Assembly (NCBI GenBank): GCA_029931535.1
Contig: JAQPZY010001675.1
Span: 2,694,001-2,758,000 of the forward strand
Direction of reading: 5' to 3'
From: Margaritifera margaritifera
Lineage: Eukaryota; Mollusca; Bivalvia; Unionida; Margaritiferidae
DNA length: 64,000 nt
Position numbers and translations under genes: made by a program. Position 1 is the stretch's first letter. Each line of letters opens with the position of its first letter. The notes under the pieces are model-generated. The model searched no databases. It was not told the DNA's origin and worked only from the letters and a program-made list of their open reading frames with translations. Positions 45,586 to 57,884 of the stretch are shown in pieces.

Positions 45586-46930
45586 GTACAGTAATAAAAA
45601 CATATCTGAAACCTATCCAAGTGCTGTTTTTTTATATATAATACATTGACACTTGTAATCTTCATGCTTTCTATTAAAAAAAGGCCTACCGTTGGTGGAA
45701 ATTGGTGATGGCATCATTCAGTTATGCCAATCTATAAATCTGCCAACAAAAAAGAAAATGATACAGTGTGTAAATTTATTCTGCAGTATATTTTAGATTT
45801 AACAGTTCTAACTCATTTGCAGGCAGTGATAAATTATCATTTTCTCCATTAGCTGAAATTTACACTTAAAAGTTTAAAAGCATATTGTTACTAGCATACT
45901 GTATTTATTCCAAGAATTATTTTTTAAAAATTCAAACTGATACAGATACAGCAAAGAATAAATAACTGAGTTCTGATTCAGCAATGAAACTTTATTATAT
46001 ATTTATAACATATATAAAAAGACCCAAATATATATATATATATTTTAATTTTAAAAAGATTTCAAGGTCATCTACAATCTTGGTATGAAATCATAATTCA
46101 GAAAATTTTCCCTGAGGGAATATTCATATGATAAAAAAACTTGTTATCCCTTATATACAAAGTATTACAAATAAATATATTTAAAATTCTAGATTCTACT
46201 TACTTCAAATATTTACATTATAAATGTATTTAACATATGTGAATGTCAACTATCAAAACTTTTACAAGGTAACTCACAGTCCTTTAGTAAGCAAGGACAA
46301 AGTAATTTAAACTAAGGTGTTTACTACATTACAAAAAAAGGTAAGTTCTAGATATAACTTTGTTCAAATACTTAGATAGTCAATGTATCTAAAATTGCTG
46401 AATATCAGCTGTCACAATTTCTGAAAGGTAAATCAATGGCCCATAGTAGTGGTAAATCAATGGCCTGTAATGGTGATAAATCAATGGCCTGAAGTGGTTA
46501 TAAAAATGAATTGGCAGCTGGTACAGTTGAAATCTGTCATGGTTGAATGCTAGTACCAATCAATCTGCTATACTGGTTGCTATGTGCACAAAAGAAGCAA
46601 TTTCTTTGGCAAGGACAGACAAATTCAGACTAAGGTAAGCTAAGGTGATAAAAAAAGAACAAATTCAAGATTTGAACTTTGTTCAAATACTTGTATCCTA
46701 AATGCATCTAAAATTGGTAAATATCACCTATCAAAATTTCTACAAGGTAAATCACAGGCCTGCACTGGTTAAGAAAAATAATGGCAAACGGAACACTTGA
46801 CGTTGGTTAAATATTTTGCTAATAACAACCAATGTATAAATAATATGCACACAAAAAAAATTTCTTTGGTTACAAGGTGACCCAAATATAAACTCATGGT
46901 TTAAACTTATTTAAAATATGTACACCCAAT
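45586..46930 (-). other. Inner end of the right inverted-repeat arm
   Basis: AT-rich. From about 46.3 kb it contains reversed units of the ~270-bp repeat (TTCTTTGG..GTGCACA, GGTTAAATA). No gene. Confidence 0.6.
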
Positions 46931-47150
46931 ACCGTATATGCGCACTTATAGGTTGAATCGAACTGCAAACGACATAGACCCTGATTTGCCATTGCATAAT
47001 GGACCAGCAGATCTGGGTCTATGTTACTTTGTTCTATTCATTACTCCTAACAAACTGTATAGACCTAGACCTGCCAGTGCATTATGTGATGGCAGATATG
47101 GGTCTGTGCAGTTTGCAGTTAGACGACTTATAAGTGAGTACATACGGTAT
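46931..47150. mobile_element. Double-hairpin MITE, copy 4
   Basis: Outer ends ACCGTATATGCGCACTTATA and CTTATAAGTGAGTACATACG. The first hairpin pairs AACGACATAGACCCTGATTT with CAGATCTGGGTCTATGTTA; the second pairs AAACTGTATAGACCTAGACC with GGGTCTGTGCAGTTT. The hairpin order is swapped compared with copies 1-3, so it sits in the opposite orientation. Confidence 0.83.
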
Positions 47151-47513
47151 GTATCTGAATTGGTGATATCAACATTGAATACTTTACCCGGTAAATCACA
47201 GTCCTGTTATTAGAGAGAAAAAAAAAGGCAACTAAAGCGATTAAATTTGCCATGGTAAAATACTGGTATTAACAACAAATATATAATCACGCACACAAAA
47301 TTAATTTCAAAATTAATTTCTTTGGCATGCAAAGTCAAAAGAATTAAAACACTGTTATTTAAGGTACTACAAACAATAAAAATTCTTTATTTAAACTAAG
47401 TTGAAATATTAGAATCATAAATGAATCTAAAATTGGTGAATATCAACTATTCAAACTCTGAAAATGTGAACTCACTTGCATTGATGGTTTTTGTTTTGTT
47501 TTTGCAGGTTTTA
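47151..47513. other. Right arm, non-coding
   Basis: Another reversed ~270-bp unit; no gene. Confidence 0.55.
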
Positions 47514-47672
47514 AAATGACACTTTTAACACTACTGGCTATAACATGCCGAGGAAATGGGAGCTATATGGCTTTCTGAACAACACACCAAGGTAGCCAAC
47601 CCTGGCTGGCCTGGGTCGGCAACTCGGATTATGAGTCCGACACTCTATTAACTGTGCAACCACGACTCCCCT
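47514..47672 (-). mobile_element. tRNA-derived SINE
   Basis: Minus strand: GGGAGTCGTGGTTGCACAGT, TAATAGAGTGTCGGACTCAT, AATCCGAG, then a body ending ATAGCTCCCATTTCCTCGGC and ATGTTATAGC. The body end matches the SINE at 5562, while the head fits a different tRNA-like sequence. Confidence 0.75.
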
Positions 47673-47859
47673 TTGCATTGATGAAGAAATGAATTTTTTG
47701 GCAACTGGAATGATAGATCTTTATCATTGGTTAAATACCAGTAATTATATAATGATTTATACAAAATTTCTTCTTTCAGTTAGTGTGGACTGAAATTCAT
47801 ATTAAGAAATATTTTAGGAAAATAAAAAAAGATGCTAATAAATAAATTATAGCTCTTTC
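47673..47859 (-). other. Right arm, reversed ~270-bp unit
   Basis: TTTTTTGGCAACTGGAATGA and TTGGTTAAATACCAGTAATT mirror 37800-37860. Confidence 0.7.
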
Positions 47860-48490
47860 AAAAGCAAGGACTAAAGTTAATCAACCTATTTATAAGCAAG
47901 TACTATAGTTTATCAACCTCCTTATAAGCGAGGATTAAAGTTTATCAACCTTCTTATAAGCAAGGACTAAAGTTTATCAACCTCTTTATAAGCAAGTACT
48001 AAAGTTTATCAATCTCCTTACAAGTGAGGATTAAAGTTTATTAACCTCCTTATAAGCGAGGATTAAAGTTTATCAACCTCTTTATAAGCAAGGACTAAAG
48101 TTTATCAACCTCTTTATAAGCAAGTACTAAAGTTTATCAACCTCTTTATAAGCAAGGACTAAAGTTTATCAACCTCTTTATAAGCAAGTACTAAAGTTTA
48201 TCAATCTCCTTACAAGTGAGGATTAAAGTTTATTAACCTCCTTATAAGCGAGGATTAAAGTTTATATTAAAAAAACTCCTTATAAGCAAGGACTAAAGTT
48301 TATCAACCTCTTTATAAGCGAGGACTAAAGTTATCAACCTTCTTATAAGCAAGGACTAAAGTTTATCAACCTCCTATTAAGCAAGGACTAAAGTTTATCA
48401 ACCTCCTTGTAAGCAAGGACTAAAGTTTATCAACCTCTTTAAAAGCAAGGACTAAAGTTTATCAACCTCCTTATGAGCAAGGACTAAGTT
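47860..48490. repeat. 32-bp minisatellite, about twenty copies
   Basis: Unit GCAAGGACTAAAGTTTATCA then ACCTCCTTATAA, with internal higher-order duplication (a block with AGTACTAAAG and TACAAGTGAGG variants recurs near 47.99 and 48.19 kb). Only in this arm. Confidence 0.95.
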
Positions 48491-51400
48491 ATCAAGTTTC
48501 TTATTAACTATGTTTTGGAAGTAATGATACCATAAAGTGATATTTTCATGAAATGGAAAGCCACAGTGAAACTTGCCATAATGGACACCTCCATAAAATG
48601 GACACATGCTTTTAAAGGAAAATCTAAAGAAACCTATTTTTTTTATTTCATTAATATTTAACCTCTCTATAAATGGCAACTGTCCACAAAGGAGAGAATT
48701 GTATGGACCCTAATGTCCTTTATAGACAGGTTTCTCTATACAAGCTTTGGGGAATTTTGGCATTAATTAATTCATTGAAATTTACATCAAGTACATACTG
48801 GATAGATAAACACATTTATGTCACCAGAACGTATGTATGTAAGAAAAGTATGCTACTGAAGGACATGTTAAACGTGTGTTTTCAGATGCCTATAGTTTAA
48901 ACAAAATGAAGACTTCCAAGGGCAAGTTACTAATAATCAACTTAGAAAATAGAAAAATGTAATTATCCTACAATGCCATTTCTGGAAGAAGAAATTTCAC
49001 AAATGTAAATACGAACAAAAATATTATTTGAAAACCTCAATAAATTTTTTTTTTAAAAAACAATTCACATATCAAAGTCAAGAAATTTGGAGTATCCAAT
49101 ATCATAAGGGGTAATATGGAAAAATACAGATCATAACCTCTTACAAAATGTATGTACAACAATACCGTATAATGTGTTATTTTTACTACTGTAAATGTTC
49201 TATAAACAGCAGGAAAAAAAATGGATTATTTGACTTTCAGATGTTTATTTTTTTTATGGATGAAGTGTCAGAAGGTACGATGTAAAATGCATATTATAGC
49301 CTCTAACAAGATTTATGTAAAACAATACTGCATTATTGGTCATGTTCACTGTTACTAATGTTTCATAAATAGCAGCAATCAAAGTATTTAAAACACATGG
49401 CTTGGAGGATTGAAGTGATACTAATTTGCACAAGATCAGATCGAAGAGCATACTATGTTGCTATTCAAGTCATTTTACTACATGTACTGTAAACAACTGA
49501 AACATTATTTTGGCAATTACTGTAGTGATTTCCTTTTAAAAACATTTTCTACTATTGTTTCAAGTATTAGCATCAGTGGAACAATAACCAAGGAAGATAA
49601 CTAGACAAGGTCTAATCATTTACCGAAAATTAAGTTGCCTCCCTTGAAATACAATTAACGAAGGATCAAATGAACTATACTTTTTACAATTTATAATTTT
49701 ACAAGATCATACAGTTTGTTACCATTATTAGCAATACAAACCATATTTGGTAAAGAATGGATACTATGCCATAGACGTGGAGGGACTGAAATCCCTTCAA
49801 GCCAAAAATGAATGATTTAATTTTTTTTGTGTTTTTTTTTTTTTTTGGGGGGGGGGATGGGGGTTATGGATGAAGAGAACAAATATGGTAATAGATTAAG
49901 ATGCATGTAAATGTTTATGTGTTTTTTACTTTATGGAAAGACCAGGCACATATCAATTAGGAAACAATAGCAGCACATAAAGATAACCATTATACAGTAT
50001 TTTACTGTTAACTGCAATCATCTTTGGTCCAATTTCATATTTTATAAAAATGATTAATCCTCTGTTAGCATATAACCTTACAGTTATAAAGTAATTTTTG
50101 CAAGTGACTGGTAATTCACTATTTCTTATCAATTAACACATTTACCTGTGTATAGTACAAATCCAACTGTGTACAGTATAAACCCAGATCTTCTGGTACT
50201 TTATGTGACAGCAGATCTGTAGCTATGCCTTTCAGTTAGATACATGTTACATGTATATGCAAATAAATGTGGTAGTAAACAAATAAATGGGACTACAGGC
50301 ACCTTTACAATTAATATTTTCCAATATTTCATATTAATATATTTCAAATATATAGTACTTAATTCTCTAATTACATAACATCATATATTGCAATACTTCA
50401 TATTAACATATTTCAAATATACAGTACTAAATATTCTAATCATTGCTTTTGACAGAGTAAGCCACTGAAAATAATCAGTGTTTCATTCTGTTTAAAAACA
50501 ATGATTATTAGAGGTAGAATTGTGAAATGTTAGTATACTATTTACTTTTTTACTTATATTTAAATAACAAACCCCAATGGTTTCTGAGTATATATAAGAG
50601 TTTAACACTTTCAAATAAAGCTTCCAGAATAAGTCCTACTAATTATGCAAAAACAAAACCTGCTGAAGTCATTTGCTGTATAATACTAGACAGAAATGTA
50701 AGTTATGGATTTTGATAAAATCTATCACACATTATATAACTTCCAATATGAACTCTTCTATGGTTCAGTATGAACCTAGACAAATCCTTTATAGAGTTCC
50801 TGCAATTTTACTATAACTTTTAAAATGACAAAGTCCCTAATTGTGTCGACTATTATTTTCAAATTTATATGTAACATTTTTAACTTTATCTCAACTTTTA
50901 AAGTTTAGAGTTATCCATCTACTCTGCAAACAAGTACAAAAAGAGTAAATAATCTTTCATGATAACCAATTCCCCAGTGTCTGTTCTAAATTTACCTGAT
51001 CTATACATTTAGGCTTGTTGGGAGCTAAGTGAAGAGAGAGATATATTTCCAACCCTTTTTATATGAGCACAAAAGAAATTCACACAGGACATCAACAGTT
51101 TTTTGTTGTTGTAGTAAATGGAGTTTTCATCCCTACTCAAGTTCCCAGTTCAAAATTGCCTGTTTCTAATAGATTCATCTCTGTGATGACCTATCCCCTG
51201 AGAAAGATAGCTTAAGTACCATGGTTCCACTTTAGAATAATTATGAGAGCTTAGTCCATCTGTGAATGTACATGCATTTTGTGCATGTTTAATGTAAATG
51301 AGATAATTCCTTCATACCATGCAAACTAGATTTTCTGGCAGAATAGGCCTTTTATGAATATTCCACACAAATCATAATATAACTCACATTGACATATCAA

Positions 51401-53094
51401 ATTACAGTGAGAAAAAAAGAAAAGATGGCTTCTTACAAAAGATGACAGCTTGTGAGAATCAAATGACACAAATAGTGCGTGACTCGTCATGAAGAAATCT
51501 TTTGCCCAAACGAGGAATAACTTAAAAACGTGCAATATTTTTGTGAAACAGTTCTGGTTACAAACAGGTAATCTGAGTTCATTCTTTAAATGGTTGAGCG
51601 CAAGACTGCTATATATCTTTGTAAAGAAACCATCTGTATATGAAGAACAATATCAATAAAGCTGTCACCTGCCCATCCATAATTTTACCATAGACCTGTT
51701 TCTGGCTTGTAAAAACATAGTTTTCACACCTTACTATGTCCACAGTCTTGTATTAATATATTTAATTAACTAATTTTCAGTTTACTTTCAAACAGAAATT
51801 AGAAAAACAAGGAAATAAATGTTTCAATACTTTGCACGACATGAATTTCTTTTAAAACAAAACAAGAAATTTCAAGGAAAATGATACACGTATATGTTTT
51901 CCACATTCAATTGACCTTCACCTTACCTGAGGATCAAAGGCATGAATAGGAATGAGCAGTTCTTACTAATTATACAGTCCAAATGTAACAGCTATCCCTT
52001 CCAGGGTTTGGGACTTATGACCATACAGAACTACTTTCACCAAAAACTTGACCACGATTTAAAAATGAGCTTGATCTATCCCCGAGGATCTCGAGTAAGG
52101 TAGGGGTGCATGGATATGAAAGGGCAGAGCTTCCTGTTTCTACAGTCCAAGTATGACAGCTATCCCTCTCAGGGTTTGGGTATAACAGAAAAACCTTAAC
52201 CAACCCTGACAATTATTACAATGCCAGAATGAATGATAACTAGAACTCACCTATGCTAAAGCAGGCAAAACAACAAAATGAGCATTACTTCAGGCTTATT
52301 TTGATTAATTAAGTTATAGGAGCTTTAGACATGTATACAAATTACACGCAAATCAAATGAGATATCAACTCATGATTCATTTATTCCTGGGATGATGTTA
52401 CTGAAAAAAATATAGATAGAGAACAATCAGAGATTTTCCTGAGAAAGCTACAAAAGATATTAGCTACACTGTATCCATAGATTACGAGTTATGGCCTGGT
52501 TTCTGCTAGGTGAAAATATTTGGTTTACTCTGTTCTTTTTCCACAGTCCCTTATTTAATTTTGTGGGAATTCCTGAATTGTCAAAATAAAGCTCAAACAA
52601 AAGATGAACATAAAAGTTAGTGTTTTCTATCTGTCAAAATACAAAAAGTAGTGAAGTTTCTGCATTTTTTTTATCACATAGATATAAGGTTAAATACTCA
52701 GTAAATCAAATAAATGAAACAAGGGATCTGATTGGTTATTACATGGTGTGAGTGACATTGATGAGACAATTAAGGTAATGAGCTGCATTTCATTGATAAC
52801 CTGGTTAATTGATTAGATTATCTAAACAAATTTATACAAGCATTGCAAAAATTGAAAAATGCACAGAACATCTCTTATAAAAAAATAAAAATCTGCATAT
52901 AATGTATTCATTTTTAAAAAATCAACAACTGTATTCTTTCATCTTATTACAATATTTACCTGTGTATAGTGTGTATTCAACTGTAAACAGGATAGACCCA
53001 GACCCCCTCCCCCACCCCTCTGTGAAATAAGGACACTGGCCAATCAGAGTCCACATTGTTCACTTTACAACATTCATAAAACATTGTCTCTGAA
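48491..53094 (-). other. Right arm, 3' flank of CLCN7 copy 2, non-coding
   Basis: Mirrors 27.4-37.67 kb in pieces. Contains poly-T/poly-G at 49825-49862, a MITE-related hairpin relic at 50140-50250 (CCCAGATCTTCTGGTACTTT, GTGACAGCAGATCTG) and a second partial one at 52955-53010. Open frames are short and unsupported. Confidence 0.6.
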
Positions 53095-54587
53095 CTGTGT
53101 ACATGCTATACAGGATGTAAATATGGTCTATGCCATTTGCTTGAGTACATGCTGTACAGGATGTAAATTTGGTCTATGCCATTTGCTTGAGTACATGCTG
53201 TACAGGATGTAAATATGGTCTATGCCATTTGCTTGTGTACATGCTGTACAGGATGTACATATGGTCTAGGCCATTTGATTGAGTACATGCTGTACAGGAT
53301 GTAAATATGGTCTAGGCCATTTGATTGAGTACATGCTGTACAGGATGTAAATATGGTCTAGGCCATTTGCTTGAATACATGTTATACAGGATGTAAATAT
53401 GGTCTAGGCCATTTGCTTGAGTACATGCTGTACAGGATGTACATATGGTCTAGGCCATTTGCTTGAATACATGCTGTACAGGATATAAATATGGTCTATG
53501 CCATTTGCTTGAGTACATGCTGTACAGGATGTAAATACGGTCTAGGCCATTTGCTTGAGTACATGCTGTACTGCATGTAAATACAGTCTGTGCCATTTGC
53601 TTGAGTACATGCTGTATTGGATGTAAATACGGTCTATGCCATTTGCTTGAGTACATGCTGTACTGCATGTAAATATGGTCTATGCCATTTGCTTGAGTAC
53701 ATGCTGTACTGCATGTAAATATGGTCTATGCCATTTGCTTGAGTACATGCTGTACAGGATGTAAATATGGTCTATGCCATTTGCTTGAGTACATGCTGTA
53801 CTGCATGTAAATACGGTATGTGCCATTTGCTTGAGTACATGCTGTATTGGATGTAAATATGGTCTATGCCATTTGCTTGAGTACATGCTGTACTGCATGT
53901 AAATATGGTCTATGCCATTTGCTTGAGTACATGCTGTACTGCATGTAAATACAGTCTGTGCCATTTGCTTGAGTACATGCTGTATTGGATGTAAATATGG
54001 TCTATGCCATTTGCTTGAGTACATGCTGTACTGCATGTAAATATGGTCTATGCCATTAGATGAGTACATGCTGTACTGCATGTAAATACAGTCTGTGCCA
54101 TTTGCTTGAGTACATGCTGTACTGCATGTAAATATGGTCTATGCCATTTGCTTGAGTACATGCTGTACTGCATGTAAATACGGTATGTGCCATTTGCTTG
54201 AGTACACACTATACAGGATGTAAATACGGTCTAGGCCATTTGCTTGAGTACATGATATACAGGATGTAAATATGGTCTAGGCCATTTGCTTGAGTACATG
54301 CTGTACAGGATGTAAATATGGTCTATGCCATTTGATTGAGTACATGCTGTACTGCATGTAAATACGGTCTGTGCCATTTGATTGAGTACACACTATACAG
54401 GATGTAAATATGGTCTAGGCCATTTGCTTGAGTACATGCTGTACAGGATGTAAATATGGTCTATGCCATTTGCTTGAGAACGTGCTGTACTGCATGTGAA
54501 TATGGTCTATGCCATTTGCTTGAGTACATGCTGCACAGGATGTAAATATGGTCTATACCATTTGCTTGAATACGTCCTGTACAGGAG
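53095..54587. repeat. 46-bp minisatellite, about thirty-two copies
   Basis: Unit GAGTACATGCTGTACAGGAT, GTAAATATGGTCTATGCCAT, TTGCTT. Two main types alternate: CAGGATG and CTGCATG. The CTGCATG type creates a hairpin TACATGC-TGTACT-GCATGTA. The array ends about 90 bp from the stop codon of CLCN7 copy 2. Confidence 0.96.
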
Positions 54588-54677
54588 AAAATATCGTGCA
54601 TTATAATTGTCAACAAGAATTAACAGATGGAATATGTGTAACTGATATGAAGTACAACAGGTGCCGATCCTAGATTT

Positions 54678-54776
54678 CTAAACATCTTCTATCGTCAAGT
54701 GTTCTATCTTGAGCAGTCCTCTCTTAGACTCGGCTCGAAATTGGGCCAAATCTTTTCGTGTGATCATCCCAACAGG
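54678..54776 (-). CDS. CLCN7: CLC-7-type exchanger, copy 2, exon E' (C-terminus)
   Basis: Minus-strand final exon: acceptor TTATATTTAG, 32 codons, stop TAG at 54680-54678. It has GMITRKDLAQFR, the KRGL motif, and a tail ending TIEDV. Differences from copy 1 are K/Q, V/L, K/T and A/D; 9 of 99 bases differ, several synonymous, which argues that this copy is also under selection. The 3' flank runs straight into the 46-bp minisatellite, so its transcript may carry that array in the UTR. Confidence 0.95.
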   Translation of the reverse strand, partial: PVGMITRKDLAQFRAESKRGLLKIEHLTIEDV

Positions 54777-55594
54777 CTAAATATAAAAAAAATATTTGAA
54801 GGTTAATAACCCTTACAAATCTGAAGTGAATATCAGACCACTGTGCTAACATACTTTTTGCATCAGGCAACCAAAGTACCTTGTATTTAAAACTACTACT
54901 GCTTCGATAAAATCATGTAGAACAGACAAAATTAGAACTTCAATATCATGTGAAACAGAAAACCTTTTTAGAACCGGATGTGCTTTTTTCTAAGATGTAT
55001 TAGTGCTGTTTAATTATATCATAATCATCAGTATTAAATTTGGTCAATAAAAACAAACATCATGTTATGTGGAATGCAGTGTCTTGACTAATAAGCATAA
55101 TGATGACTTGAGGTGTAACAATATATATTGGTAAATTAGTACACATCAGTACACTAAAAGTGTTATGCTGAATGCAGTGTCTTATCTGTAATCAGCATTA
55201 TTATTTTTCTGGGTTTCAAATTTCATGGTTTGGGTAAAAAATACATATTCGTGGGTACCTAATTTTGTGGATCTATTATTTACAAATTTAAAAAAAAAAA
55301 CAAAACAATGATGCATATGTCTCTGTAAAAGATTTTACTGACATTCATTTCCATGCATTTGCGAGCAAACAGGTTTAATCCATATTGCAGTAATTAAGTT
55401 GATTAATTAAGTTATTCATAATGCAAACATCTGGCCTAAATGTGGAGATCTTCAAGAAAATGTAGACTTCTTTTTTCACACGTCTGAGCTAACACATTTA
55501 ATACCACTATTGTAATTTTAAGTAATTAGGTTCTTAGGTGTTCTTAAAGACCGCTATCAAAGCATAAAGTTTTCAACAATTAGGGATTAGGTGC
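54777..55594 (-). other. Intron D'-E', acceptor-side part
   Basis: Holds the reversed ACACTGCATT phrase pair also found at 26840-27005. No exon. Confidence 0.65.
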
Positions 55595-55908
55595 TTGAAC
55601 AAAGCCAATGACTGTAAACCAACCGCATGTATGGATAAATTGCAACCCCTAGATTTAACTGTTAACAACTTTTACAAGGAGGAACTCAAATCACAACTTC
55701 ATGATTGGTATTCAACACAGATGATTGATCAGTTTAATGAACTCAGGAGGACAGCTGAGATGTACATTCAGATCAGGTCTTGGTTGACCTAAAAACATCT
55801 ACCCTTAAGCCAATTCATGCAAAGTGGTTTACCTGCACACATGACAAAGTAGCACTTTGGAGAAACCTGATTGAAATGGGCTTTGAGAGAGTGCAACTAA
55901 TCTGCTGA
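55595..55908 (+). pseudogene. pogo-like DDE transposase C-terminal relic
   Basis: Plus-strand frame ACMDKLQPLDLTVNNFYKEE followed by LKSQLHDWYSTQM, then after a frame change (about 55785) DLKTSTLKPIHAKWFTCTHD and a GFERVQL end at TGA 55908. It fits the CTDxLQPxDxxVNKxFK...WY....KPxxAxW pattern of DDE_1/pogo-Tigger transposases. No element ends seen. It lies antisense inside the copy-2 intron. Confidence 0.8.
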
Positions 55909-56451
55909 TTGTTTATTTACCAGTTAGTTGATATGTGCAAAAATGTATATATAAATGGGAATAATATGTACTTTGGGAAATAAAAAAGGTCACAAACAGT
56001 GAGTAAATCTGCATTTATTAGTATACATCAGGTAGTCATTACAATCTTACAGGAGTTTTTATGTTCATGACATTTTGCATTCAAATTAAATTGTAATCAA
56101 TCATTTTCAGTGTTCCTCAACAATCATGTACTTATCCTAATGTATATTTCACATTCTCAGCACTACAGATAGCCATGGTATTAAAACAAAGAAACAGGTG
56201 AATCAGATGCCTTTCCACTGGATATGATGGAGTGTGTGTGTGTGTGAATGTCAGCTAGGTTGATGTTTTGTTGTGACTTTAAATTCATGGTCTAGCTCAC
56301 CCACAAATACCATGAAAATTGGAACTCCACAAATTTCAAGTGTTTCACAGTATATTGATATATGAGTACACTACAAGTGTTATGTGGAATGCAGTGTCTA
56401 GCCTGTAATCAACATTATGATTAATAGTGATGTAAATATATATAGAGGATA
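55909..56451 (-). other. Intron D'-E', middle
   Basis: A second reversed copy of the 26.9-kb phrase at 56340-56420 and a short (GT)n at 56231-56245. Nothing else. Confidence 0.55.
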
Positions 56452-56600
56452 TTTTCTTTTCCTACATTAAAACCGGATATATTTCATCGTGTGGAACAAA
56501 AAACGTGATATTTTAACTCATGGCTTCACCACTCGTTAAAATATACCGTTTTTGGTACCACACGATGAAATATATCCAGTATTAATGCAGGAAAAGAAAC
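56452..56600. repeat. Fold-back element, ~65-bp arms
   Basis: Arms TTTTCTTTTCCTACATTAAA, ACCGGATATATTTCATCGTG.. and ..CACGATGAAATATATCCAGT, ATTAATGCAGGAAAAGAAA pair over about 65 bp with few mismatches around a ~18-bp loop (TCATGGCTTCACCACTC). Probably a palindromic MITE; no clear target duplication. Confidence 0.88.
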
Positions 56601-56699
56601 TTTTCTTTTTAAGGATGAGGTTGACCCTGAACTTTAATATATGTACATCCCACGAGTTGTTTCAATGTTTTGGAGGCTATCCACCATTTGTCCTCAAAA

Positions 56700-57075
56700 T
56701 GCACATGCAATATGTAATGACATAAAGAAGCTCATGCACATGCAATATGTAATGACATAAAGAACCTCATGCACACACAATATGTAATGACATAAAGAAA
56801 CTCATGCACATACAATATGTAATGACATAAAGAAGCTCATGCACATGCAATATGTAATAACGTAAAGAAGCTCATGCACATACAATATGTAATGACATGA
56901 AGCTCATGCACATACAATATGTAATGACATAAAGATCATGCACATGCAATATGTAATGACATAAAGCTCATGCACATACAATATGTAATGACATGAAAAA
57001 GCTCATGCACATACAATATGTAATGACATGAAGAAGCTCATGCACATGCAATATGTAATGACATAAAGAAGCTCA
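56700..57075. repeat. 35-bp minisatellite, about ten copies
   Basis: Unit CATGCACATGCAATATGTAA then TGACATAAAGAAGCT, with deletions of the AAGAA part. Confidence 0.95.
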
Positions 57076-57792
57076 TGAACATTTTATTGACATATCTTCA
57101 TTTCTACCTCAAGAAACTGGAGAGCTTCCAGTTCATTAGTTCATTAAAAATGTCCCCCTTTCCAGTCCCAACTGACGAGAGTCAGCTTCATATATGCAGC
57201 ATATTTACTAAATACATATGCTCTCAAACTTCTAAAGAGCTTTATTTTTTTCTGGCAATTTTGTTTCTCCCACACTGTGCATTGTGTGATCATGTGACCA
57301 CCTACACCATGCTTGCCTGTCATGTGATACACTGTATAGTTATAACCTGTTGGAGGTTCTTACACCTAGTCACTGCAAACACTTCAAGTGCAAAGACCTC
57401 CATGGTGAACATTACAAGTTATTTCCTTTATGTTGAGCATGCTGTTTACTTAGCTAGGTAAAAAAAACTTTAGCGAAGAGGTTAATCTAGAGTGTAGACA
57501 AATGGACAGTGGCATGTATGTATGAACACATACAAGGACATGGATGCATAAGCGATCGCAATGTCAAACTTCTGCCAAGGCAGGTTCAACAGTTATGGGG
57601 AAGTTCAACACCGAGTGCAGAAGCAATTACTATAGGTTACATAAACGAGACAAAATAGTAGCATAAAAAAATGAACTCCAGAGATTTAGTAGTACAGACA
57701 CAATTTTTCATATAATAATGAAAACAGACAATTTTAACTTACATCCAAATAGAATGTATTTGATTACAGTATGTACAATTTAAAATACATAC
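57076..57792 (-). other. Intron D'-E', donor side
   Basis: A 128-codon plus-strand frame at 57075-57461 (MNILLTYLHFYLKK...) has no recognised motif and runs antisense within the intron. Not called as a gene. Confidence 0.5.
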
Positions 57793-57873
57793 CTGATGGT
57801 TGTCATTGACGACAACAAGATGCCTCAATCCAAGCCCTCTGAACAGCCTGAATAATCTTGGTAGTGAAAATTT
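57793..57873 (-). CDS. CLCN7: CLC-7-type exchanger, copy 2, exon D' (CBS2 core)
   Basis: Minus-strand 27-codon exon between TTTTTCAG and GTATGTAT, phase 0. It reads KFSLPRLFRLFRGLGL then RHLVVVNDNHQ, differing from copy 1 at three positions. The LRHLVVV form is closer to vertebrate ClC-7 than copy 1 is. A 43-bp minisatellite starts about 12 bp upstream of the acceptor, so the branch point lies close to or in the array. Confidence 0.95.
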
Positions 57874-57884
57874 CTGAAAAATAT

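Noticed and set aside
57075..57461. 128-codon plus-strand frame in the copy-2 intron
   Set aside because: Starts at the edge of a minisatellite, no recognisable domain, no counterpart in the other arm.
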